Assembly (NCBI RefSeq): GCF_001653335.1
Contig: NZ_CP015079.1
Location: 4,030,001-4,094,000 of the forward strand
Length of the DNA: 64,000 nt
Reading direction: 5' to 3'
Origin: Nocardioides dokdonensis FR1436
GTDB taxonomy: Bacteria; Actinomycetota; Actinomycetes; Propionibacteriales; Nocardioidaceae
Shown here: piece by piece, positions 17,612 to 24,472 of the stretch
Layout of the letters: each line of letters begins with the position of its first letter
Numbering within the stretch: position 1 is the stretch's first letter
Position numbers and translations under genes: made by a program
The notes under the pieces: generated by a model
The model's input: the letters and a program-made list of their open reading frames with translations, nothing else
Databases searched by the model: none
Told to the model about the DNA's origin: nothing

Positions 17612-18358
17612 CTACGACGTCGTCCGCTGCCGCGCCGCGTCGTAGAGGTAGGACTCCCCACCGTCGCGCGCCAGCGCCCGCCCGACCAGGATCACCGCGG
17701 CCTGCCGCAGCCCGGCCTCCTCGACCCGGTCGGCGATGTCACCGACGGTGCCGCGCAGGAGCAGCTCGTCGGGCTGGCTGGCCCGGTGCACCACCACGAC
17801 CGGGCAGTCGGTCCCGTAGTGCTCCTCGACCTCGGCCATCAGCTCGCGGGTGCGGGTGATCGCCAGGTGCAGCACCAGCGTGGCGCCGGTGGCCGCGAAG
17901 GCCGCCAGCGACTCCCCCTCGGGCATCGCCGTCGAGCGGGCCTGGGTGCGGGTCAGCACCACCGACTGAGCCACCAGCGGCACCGTCAGCTCGCGCCCGG
18001 CCAGCGCCGCGGCGGCGGCGTACGCCGGCACGCCGGGGGTGACGTCCCACGCCACGCCGGCGGCGTCGAGACGGCGCGACTGCTCGGCCACGGCGGAGTA
18101 GAGCGACGGGTCGCCCGAGGTCAGGCGCACCACGTCGAGGCCCGCGCGGGTGGCGGCCACCATCTCGGCCACCATCGTGTCGAGGTCGAGGTGCTGGGTG
18201 TCGACCAGGCGCGCACCGTCGCGGGCGTGGGACAGCACGGCGGCGTCGAGGTAGGTGCCGGGGTAGAGCACCAGGTCGGCCGCGCCGATCAGCGCCGCGG
18301 CGCGCAGGGTGATCAGGTCGGCGGCGCCGGGGCCGGCCCCCACGAAGTGCACGGTCAC
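17612..18358 (-). CDS. cobM: precorrin-4 C11-methyltransferase
   Basis: SAM-dependent tetrapyrrole methylase (248 aa) that methylates precorrin-4 at C11 to give precorrin-5. It starts VHFVGAGPGAADLITLRA and has LTSGDPSLYSAVAEQ, VTPGVPAYAAAAA and the C-terminal VILVGRAL typical of CobM/CbiF. The GTG at 18358 overlaps the cobL stop by 4 bp (GTGA), so the two are translated together. A hairpin with a CU-rich tail follows the stop. Confidence 0.95.
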   Translation of the reverse strand: MTVHFVGAGPGAADLITLRAAALIGAADLVLYPGTYLDAAVLSHARDGARLVDTQHLDLDTMVAEMVAATRAGLDVVRLTSGDPSLYSAVAEQSRRLDAAGVAWDVTPGVPAYAAAAALAGRELTVPLVAQSVVLTRTQARSTAMPEGESLAAFAATGATLVLHLAITRTRELMAEVEEHYGTDCPVVVVHRASQPDELLLRGTVGDIADRVEEAGLRQAAVILVGRALARDGGESYLYDAARQRTTS

Positions 18359-19602
18359 GATGTCTCCTGGCTGGTCGTGAGGGGCTTGGTCCACGCCCAC
18401 TGGGTCACGGCGCGCGCCGGCGTCCACCCGGTGAACGAGCCCAGCGGAGCCGCGTGCTCGACCGAGGTGCGCGTCAGCTCGCCGCCGTGCACGGCGTACG
18501 CCGCCGCCAGCAGCTGCTCGCTCTCGACCGTCACCCCGTGCGCCACCAGCCGACCGCCCGGCCGCAGCCGCTCGCGACACAGGTCCAGCAGCCCCGGGGC
18601 GGTGGCGCCGCCGCCGACGAAGACGGCGTCGGGAGCGGCCAGGTCGTCGAGGACCTCGGGCGCCCGGCCGGTCGTCACCGACAGTGCGGGGACGCCGAGC
18701 CGCGCCGCGTTGCGCGCGACCCGCTCGGCCCGCTCGGCATCGGCCTCGATGGCGATCGTGCGGCAGCCCGGGTGGGCCCGCATCCACTCGATCCCCACCG
18801 ACCCGGCGCCGGCGCCGACGTCCCACAGCAGCTGGCCGGGCTGGGGCGCCAACCGCGCCAGCGCCGCGGCCCGCAGGTCGCGCTTGGTCAGCTGACCGTC
18901 GTGCTCGTAGGCGTCGTCGGGCAGCCCGGCCACCCACGAGCCGACGACGGGTCCGCGCAGGTCAAGGGCGACCACGTTGAGGTCGGGCACCTGGACCGAC
19001 AGCGCGTCGTCCCAGGCCCCGGCGGCGGCGTCGAGTCGACGCTCACGCTCGCCGCCCAGGTGGCTCAGCACGCTCATCGCGGACCCGCCGTAGCCGTGCT
19101 CGACCAGCAGCCGCGCCAGCACCGCGGGGGTGCCGGCGTCGGAGGAGAGCACGACGAGCCGACGGCCGGGGGCGAGCTCGCGCACTACGGTCTCGGGACG
19201 GCGTCCCACGACCGTGACGACCTGGACGGTCGCTGCGTCCCAGCGCATCCGGGCGCAGGCCAGGGCCACCGACGAGACCGCCGGGTGCACCTCGACCGCG
19301 TCGGCGCCCAACAGCTCGACGAGGGTGCTGGCGATCCCGGAGACGAACGGGTCGCCGGAGGCCAGCGCCACCACCCGGCGCGTGTCGTGCTGCCACAGCA
19401 ACGCCGGCAGGCCCTCCCGCAGGGGCGAGGGCCACGCCAGGCGCTCCTGGTCGACGTCGGCGGGCAGCATCGCCAGGTGCCGCTCCCCACCGAGCACCAC
19501 CTCGGCCTCGAGGATGCGGCGCTGGTGCGCGCGGGAGAGGCCCGACCAGCCGTCGTCGCCGACGCCGATCACGACCACGGTGGACGGGCTGGTGGGGGGC
19601 AC
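18355..19602 (-). CDS. cobL: precorrin-6Y C5,15-methyltransferase (decarboxylating), CbiE-CbiT fusion
   Basis: CobL methylates C5 and C15 and removes the C12 acetate carboxyl of precorrin-6B to give precorrin-8X. The N-terminal CbiE-like methylase (about 1-200) begins VVVIGVGDDGWSGL and holds LASGDPFVSGI. The C-terminal CbiT-like methyltransferase (about 215-415) has the SAM loop LLWDVGAGAGSVGIEW at 258-273. An in-frame upstream extension exists, but the GTG at 19602 gives 415 aa and lies 8 bases after a TAGCGT box, so a leaderless start fits. No riboswitch precedes this pair, unlike the other cob units. Confidence 0.94.
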   Translation of the reverse strand: MPPTSPSTVVVIGVGDDGWSGLSRAHQRRILEAEVVLGGERHLAMLPADVDQERLAWPSPLREGLPALLWQHDTRRVVALASGDPFVSGIASTLVELLGADAVEVHPAVSSVALACARMRWDAATVQVVTVVGRRPETVVRELAPGRRLVVLSSDAGTPAVLARLLVEHGYGGSAMSVLSHLGGERERRLDAAAGAWDDALSVQVPDLNVVALDLRGPVVGSWVAGLPDDAYEHDGQLTKRDLRAAALARLAPQPGQLLWDVGAGAGSVGIEWMRAHPGCRTIAIEADAERAERVARNAARLGVPALSVTTGRAPEVLDDLAAPDAVFVGGGATAPGLLDLCRERLRPGGRLVAHGVTVESEQLLAAAYAVHGGELTRTSVEHAAPLGSFTGWTPARAVTQWAWTKPLTTSQETS

Positions 19603-19610
19603 GGGTGGTG

Positions 19611-19620
19611 ACGCTATCGT
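19611..19620. promoter_or_regulatory. overlapping divergent -10 boxes for cobL and the chlID operon
   Basis: ACGCTATCGT contains TATCGT on the plus strand (19615-19620) and TAGCGT on the minus strand (19616-19611). The two -10 boxes share the central TA step, so a single AT-rich spot can open for transcription both ways: leaderless cobL to the left and the riboswitch-led chlID operon to the right. Confidence 0.5.
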
Positions 19621-19636
19621 GACGCCACAGCCACGA

Positions 19637-19780
19637 GGTGCCCCGAGGCCCGGTCGAGACAAGCCGGTGCTGAGGGGAGAATCTGGGAAGCCGGTGAGAG
19701 TCCGGCACAGGCCCGCTGCGGTGACCTGGAGGGTGCGAGAGCGCTGGTCCAGGAAGTCCGAAGACCGGCCTCGAGGCGCC
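19637..19780 (+). promoter_or_regulatory. cobalamin riboswitch upstream of chlID-bluB-cobO-cobB-cobC/T-cobS
   Basis: The outer helix P1 pairs 19637-19650 (GGTGCCCCGAGGCC) with 19767-19780 (GGCCTCGAGGCGCC). Inside are the AdoCbl core elements GGGAAGCCGGTGAGAGTCCG, ACAGGCCCGCTGCGGTGA and GTCCGAAGACCGG. It ends about 18 bases before the GGGAG ribosome site of chlID. Confidence 0.93.
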
Positions 19781-19810
19781 TATCCGATGGCGGACGAGCG
19801 GGAGCCTCCC

Positions 19811-21838
19811 ATGCCACTGCACTACCCTTTCAGCGCTGTCGTCGGCGCCGACGAGCCCGACGGCCCCTTCGGCGAGATGGCCCTCGCCCTCCTCCTCACC
19901 ACGATCTCCCCCGAGGTCGGCGGCGTGCTGGTGCGCGGCGAGAAGGGCACGGCGAAGTCCACGATCGTGCGGGCCCTGGCCGACGTGCTGCCACCGATCG
20001 ACGTGGTGGCCGGCGACCGGTTCTCCAGCGACCCGCGCGACGACACCCACCTCTCCCCCGACGGCCCGTTCGCGGCCGACGTCGAGGTGGAGACCCGTCC
20101 GGTGCGCCTGGTGGAGCTGCCGGTCGGGGCCTCGGAGGACCGGGTGCTGGGCTCGCTGCACCTCGAGCGCGCCCTGTCCGAGGGCCGCACCGAGTACGAG
20201 CCCGGGCTGCTGGCCCGCGCCCACCGCGGCCTGCTCTACGTCGACGAGGTCAACCTGCTGCACGACCACCTCGTCGACCTGCTGCTGGACGCCGCGGCGA
20301 TGGGCCGGGCCACGGTCGAGCGCGACGGCGTCTCGGTCTCGCACGCGGCCCGCTTCGTGCTGGTCGGCACGATGAACCCCGAGGAGGGCGAGCTGCGGCC
20401 CCAGCTGCTGGACCGCTTCGGGCTGACCGTCGAGGTCGCCGCGCCCCGCGAGCCGGCCCTGCGCGCCGAGGTGGTGCGCCGCCGGATGGCCTTCGACACC
20501 GACCCTGGCGCGTTCAGCGCGTCGTACGCCGCTGCGCAGCGCGCGCTCACCGACCGCATCCAGGCCGCCCAGGCCCTGGTCGGGCGCGTCGAGCTGGGCG
20601 AGGGCGCGCTGATGAAGATCGCCGAGGTCTGCGCGGCCTTCGACGTCGACGGCCTGCGCGCCGACATCGTCACCGCCCGCACCGCGGTCGCGCACGCCGC
20701 CTGGCACGGCCGGGACCGGGTGCGCCTCGACGACATCCGGGCCGCCGCCCGCCTGGCCCTGCCGCACCGGCGCCGCCGCAACCCCTTCGACGCTCCCGGC
20801 ATGGACGAGGACCTGCTCGACCAGGTGCTCGGCGACGACCTGCCCGAGCCGCCCGACCCGCCCGAGCCCCCGGAGCCCGACCCCGACGGCCCCAGCGAGC
20901 CCGGCGACCCCGACGGGACGTCATCCGCTGAGGACGAGGGGACGTCCCGCCCGCATGACGTCCCGGGCGACCCCGAGCCCGACCCCGAGCCCGAGCCCGG
21001 CCCGTCCGCACCCGCACCCTCCGCGCCCACGAGCACCCCCGTCGGCGCCGGCCAGCCCTACCGCACCCGCCTGCTCACCGCGTCCGGCACCGGGGCCGGC
21101 GAGTCCGGGCGCCGCAGCCGGGCGATCACCGAGCGCGGTCGTCGCGTCGGGGCCTCGAGCACCGGCCGCGGCCCGGTGCACCTGCTGGAGACCGTGCGCG
21201 CCGCCGCACCCCACCAGGCCGCCCGGGGACGCAGCGGCGGCCGGCTGCTGCTGCGCTCCCCCGACCTGCGCTACGCGACCCGCGAGGGCAAGGAGTCCAA
21301 CCTCGTCCTGTTCTGCGTCGACGCGTCCGGCTCGATGGCCGCCCGGCGCCGGATGGAGCAGGTCAAGACCGCGATCCTCTCGCTGCTGCTCGACGCCTAC
21401 CGCCGCCGCGACAAGGTCGGTCTGGTCACCTTCCGGGCCGGGAGCGCCGAGCTCGCGCTTCCGCCCACGCACTCCGTCGACATCGCCGCCACCCGCCTCG
21501 AGGAGCTGCCTGCCGGGGGGCGCACCCCGCTGGCCGAGGGGCTGCTCGAGGCCGCCCGGGTGCTCGCCGTCGAGCGGCTGCGCGACCCGCGCCGTCGCCC
21601 GCTGCTGGTGGTGGTCACCGACGGCCGCGCCACCCACGGTCGCGACGCCGTGGACCGCTCCCGCCTGGCCGCCGACCTCCTCGTCGCGCAGGGCGTCGCC
21701 AGCGTGGTCGTCGACTGCGAGAGCGGGGCGATGCGGCTGGGCCTGGCCGGTGTCCTGGCGACCCGACTGGGTGCCGAGCACCTGCCGGTCGGTGAGGTGA
21801 GCGCCGAGGCGCTGGCCGACGTCGTCCGCGCCGCCTGA
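19811..21838 (+). CDS. magnesium chelatase-like ChlI/ChlD fusion (cobalt chelatase motor subunit)
   Basis: AAA+ motor plus VWA protein (675 aa) resembling BchI and BchD fused. In actinobacteria such proteins are thought to drive CobN, replacing the CobS/CobT subunits of proteobacterial cobaltochelatase. Walker A is RGEKGTAKST at 42-51; Walker B LLYVDEVNLL is near 141-150. A Pro/Asp/Glu-rich linker spans about 347-416. The VWA domain has the MIDAS pattern DASGS near 504-508 and later VVVTDGRATHG. The ATG at 19811 has GGGAG upstream; an in-frame ATG at 19787 is an alternative. It heads the riboswitch-led operon while its partner cobN heads the opposing one. Confidence 0.9.
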   Translation: MPLHYPFSAVVGADEPDGPFGEMALALLLTTISPEVGGVLVRGEKGTAKSTIVRALADVLPPIDVVAGDRFSSDPRDDTHLSPDGPFAADVEVETRPVRLVELPVGASEDRVLGSLHLERALSEGRTEYEPGLLARAHRGLLYVDEVNLLHDHLVDLLLDAAAMGRATVERDGVSVSHAARFVLVGTMNPEEGELRPQLLDRFGLTVEVAAPREPALRAEVVRRRMAFDTDPGAFSASYAAAQRALTDRIQAAQALVGRVELGEGALMKIAEVCAAFDVDGLRADIVTARTAVAHAAWHGRDRVRLDDIRAAARLALPHRRRRNPFDAPGMDEDLLDQVLGDDLPEPPDPPEPPEPDPDGPSEPGDPDGTSSAEDEGTSRPHDVPGDPEPDPEPEPGPSAPAPSAPTSTPVGAGQPYRTRLLTASGTGAGESGRRSRAITERGRRVGASSTGRGPVHLLETVRAAAPHQAARGRSGGRLLLRSPDLRYATREGKESNLVLFCVDASGSMAARRRMEQVKTAILSLLLDAYRRRDKVGLVTFRAGSAELALPPTHSVDIAATRLEELPAGGRTPLAEGLLEAARVLAVERLRDPRRRPLLVVVTDGRATHGRDAVDRSRLAADLLVAQGVASVVVDCESGAMRLGLAGVLATRLGAEHLPVGEVSAEALADVVRAA

Positions 21839-22572
21839 TGCCGGCTCCCGAGACGGCCCCCGGGACGGCACCGATGTCGGTCTACGAGGCGATCGCGCGG
21901 CGCCGCGACGTGCGCGCGGAGTTCACCGGCGAGGCACCCGACGACGCGACCCTGACCCGGGTGCTGGCCGCGGCCCACCGCGCCCCCAGCGTCGGCATGA
22001 GCCAGCCCTGGGACTTCGTGGTCGTGCGCGACCCCGCGACCCGCGCCCGGTTCGCCGAGCACGTCGCCACCGAGCGGGCGGCGTACGCCGCCGGGCTGGA
22101 GGGCGAGCGGGCCGAGACGTTCCGAGGCATCAGGATCGAGGGCATCCGCGAGTCCGGGCTCGGCGTCGTGGTCACCCACGACCCCGACCGCGGCGGCCCC
22201 CACGTGCTGGGCCGCGCCACCATCGACGACACCGGCCTCTACTCGACCTGCCTGGCCGTCCAGAACCTCTGGCTCGCCGCCACCGCCGAGGGCCTGGGCG
22301 TCGGTTGGGTCTCCTTCTACCGCGAGGAGCACCTGCGCGAGCTGCTGCACATCCCGCCCCGGGTGCGCCCGGTCGCCTGGCTGTGCGTGGGCCGCGTCAG
22401 CGCCCTCCACGACGTCCCCGACCTCGAACGGCACGGGTGGCGCGCCCGCCGGCCGCTGGACGAGGCGATCCACCACGAGAGATACCGGAGCCAGACATGC
22501 CGCAGGGCCGCCCCACCACCGTCCCCGACGACGGACTCACGACCGCCCAGCGCCGCTCGCTGCCGCTGCTGA
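21838..22572 (+). CDS. bluB: 5,6-dimethylbenzimidazole synthase
   Basis: Nitroreductase-fold enzyme (244 aa) that uses O2 to break down reduced FMN and form 5,6-dimethylbenzimidazole, the lower ligand of B12. Characteristic parts are YEAIARRRDVRAEF, HRAPSVGMSQPWDFVV, VLGRATIDDTGLYS and GLGVGWVSFYRE. The ATG at 21838 shares one base with the chlID stop. The family core ends near DEAIHHERY; the remaining 28 residues (Arg/Pro/Ser-rich) are read from DNA that is also the start of cobO, a 76-bp overlap. MSVYEAIARR, 12 codons in, is an alternative start. Its presence shows the cell makes its own lower ligand. Confidence 0.95.
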   Translation: MPAPETAPGTAPMSVYEAIARRRDVRAEFTGEAPDDATLTRVLAAAHRAPSVGMSQPWDFVVVRDPATRARFAEHVATERAAYAAGLEGERAETFRGIRIEGIRESGLGVVVTHDPDRGGPHVLGRATIDDTGLYSTCLAVQNLWLAATAEGLGVGWVSFYREEHLRELLHIPPRVRPVAWLCVGRVSALHDVPDLERHGWRARRPLDEAIHHERYRSQTCRRAAPPPSPTTDSRPPSAARCRC

Positions 22573-23111
22573 TGGTGCACACCGGCGACGGCAAGGGGAA
22601 GTCGACGGCCGCCTTCGGCGTCGCGCTGCGCGCCTGGAACCAGGGCTGGGACGTCGGGGTGTTCCAGTTCGTCAAGTCCGCCAAGTGGCGCATCGGTGAG
22701 CAGACCGTGCTCGAGCGCCTCGGCGAGCTGCACGAGGAGACCGGCGAGGGCGGGCCGGTCTCGTGGCACAAGATGGGCGCCGGCTGGTCGTGGAGCCGCA
22801 AGGAGGGCTCCACCGACGACCACGCCGCCGACGCGGCCGAGGGCTGGGCCGAGGTCAAGCGCGCGATCGCCGAGGAGCGCCACGACCTCTACGTCCTCGA
22901 CGAGTTCACCTACCCCATGGAGTGGGGCTGGGTCGACGTCGACGACGTGGTGACCACGCTGCGCGAGCGCCCGGGGCGTCAGTACGTCGTCGTCACCGGT
23001 CGACGCGCCCACCCGGCGCTGGTCGAGGCCGCCGACCTGGTCACCGAGATGACCAAGGTCAAGCACCAGATGGACCGCGGCCAGAAGGGCCAGCGGGGCA
23101 TCGAGTGGTGA
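22497..23111 (+). CDS. cobO: cob(I)yrinic acid a,c-diamide adenosyltransferase
   Basis: CobA/CobO/BtuR-type adenosyltransferase (204 aa) that attaches the 5'-deoxyadenosyl group of ATP to cobalt. The P-loop-like HTGDGKGKS is at 28-36, followed by FGVALRAWNQGWDVGVFQF. KMGAGWSWSRKEGS, VLDEFTYPMEWGW and the C-terminal TEMTKVKHQMDRGQKGQRG complete the family pattern. The ATG at 22497 has GGAG upstream although it lies inside bluB. The stop overlaps the GTG of cobB. Confidence 0.96.
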   Translation: MPQGRPTTVPDDGLTTAQRRSLPLLMVHTGDGKGKSTAAFGVALRAWNQGWDVGVFQFVKSAKWRIGEQTVLERLGELHEETGEGGPVSWHKMGAGWSWSRKEGSTDDHAADAAEGWAEVKRAIAEERHDLYVLDEFTYPMEWGWVDVDDVVTTLRERPGRQYVVVTGRRAHPALVEAADLVTEMTKVKHQMDRGQKGQRGIEW

Positions 23112-24472
23112 CCGGCCCCGCACCTGCGCGGCTGCCCCGCGTCGTGGTGGCCGCGCCGGGCACCGGGGCGGGCAAGACGACGGTCGCGACCGGGCTGATG
23201 GCCGCACTGACCCGGGCCGGGCACGAGGTCTCGGGGCACAAGGTCGGCCCCGACTACATCGACCCCGGCTACCACGCCCTGGCCTGCGGACGCCCCGGCC
23301 GCAACCTCGACCCGCACCTGGTCGGCGAGGACCTCCTCGCCCCCCTGCTGCTGCACGGCGCCCGGGGTGCCGACGTGGCCGTCATCGAGGGCGTGATGGG
23401 CCTGTACGACGGCCGCGTGGGGACCGCCGGCTTCGCCTCGACCGCCCACGTCGCAGGGCTGACCCGCAGCCCGATCGTGCTGGTCGTCGACATCTCCCGA
23501 TCCTCACGCTCGATCGGGGCCGTCGTGCACGGGATGGCGACCTACGACCCGGCCGTGCGGGTCGCGGGCGTCATCCTCAACAAGGCCGGCTCGCCGCGGC
23601 ACGCGCGCGAGGTCGTCGACTCGATCGTGCCGACCGGCGTCCCGGTGCTCGGCACGATCGGGCGCGACCAGGCCGTCGAGGCGCCCTCGCGGCACCTCGG
23701 TCTGGTGCCGGCCGCGGAGCGGGGCCTGGCCGCGGAGTCCCTGGACCGGCTGGCCGCGCAGGTGGCCGAGCACGTCGACCTCGACGCGGTGCTGGCCCTG
23801 GCGCGCTCCGCCCCCGACCTCGACGCGACAGCGTGGGAGCCCACCGACCACGTCCACCCGCCCGTGGGCGCGACCGGTCGGCCGGTCGTGGCGATGGCCG
23901 GCGGGCGCTCGTTCACCTTCCGCTACGCCGAGACCGAGGAGCTGCTGCGCGCGGGCGGCTGCGAGGTGGTCACCTTCGACCCCGCCGGCGACGCCGCACT
24001 GCCGCCCGGCACCCGCGGCCTCTACCTGGGCGGCGGGTTCCCCGAGGTGCACGCCGCAGCGCTGGGCGCGAATGCTGCCCTGCGCACCGAGATCGCGACC
24101 GCCGTGGCGGCCGGGGTGCCGACGGTCGCCGAGTGCGCCGGGCTGCTCTACCTGTGCCAGAGCCTCGACGGGGCGCCGATGGTCGGCGCGCTGCCGGCCG
24201 TCGCCTCGATGACCGAGCGGCTGACGTTGGCCTACCCCGAGGTGACCGCGGTCTCGGACTCGCTGCTGACCCGGGCCGGCGAGCGGGTCACCGGGCACGA
24301 GTTCCACCGCACCCAGGTGGAGCCGGTCGCCGGCCCGGCCCCGGCCTGGAGCGGCGAGGGGCACACCGTCGGCTTCACCAGCGCCAGCCTGCACGCGGCG
24401 TACCTGCACGTGCACTGGGCCGGGCACCCGCAGCTGGCGCAGCGCTTCGTGGACGCGGTGCACCGTGGCTGA
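23108..24472 (+). CDS. cobB: hydrogenobyrinic/cobyrinic acid a,c-diamide synthase
   Basis: ATP- and glutamine-dependent amidase (454 aa) acting on side chains a and c of the corrin ring. The N-terminal dethiobiotin-synthetase-like domain has APGTGAGKTT at about 14-23, HKVGPDYIDPGYH and EGVMGLYDG. The C-terminal class I glutamine amidotransferase domain has the nucleophile Cys342 in VAECAGLLYL and GHEFHRTQV near the end. With CobN being the aerobic-pathway chelatase, the natural substrate is probably hydrogenobyrinic acid. A GTG at 23108 overlaps the cobO stop as GTGA. Confidence 0.95.
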   Translation: MTGPAPARLPRVVVAAPGTGAGKTTVATGLMAALTRAGHEVSGHKVGPDYIDPGYHALACGRPGRNLDPHLVGEDLLAPLLLHGARGADVAVIEGVMGLYDGRVGTAGFASTAHVAGLTRSPIVLVVDISRSSRSIGAVVHGMATYDPAVRVAGVILNKAGSPRHAREVVDSIVPTGVPVLGTIGRDQAVEAPSRHLGLVPAAERGLAAESLDRLAAQVAEHVDLDAVLALARSAPDLDATAWEPTDHVHPPVGATGRPVVAMAGGRSFTFRYAETEELLRAGGCEVVTFDPAGDAALPPGTRGLYLGGGFPEVHAAALGANAALRTEIATAVAAGVPTVAECAGLLYLCQSLDGAPMVGALPAVASMTERLTLAYPEVTAVSDSLLTRAGERVTGHEFHRTQVEPVAGPAPAWSGEGHTVGFTSASLHAAYLHVHWAGHPQLAQRFVDAVHRG

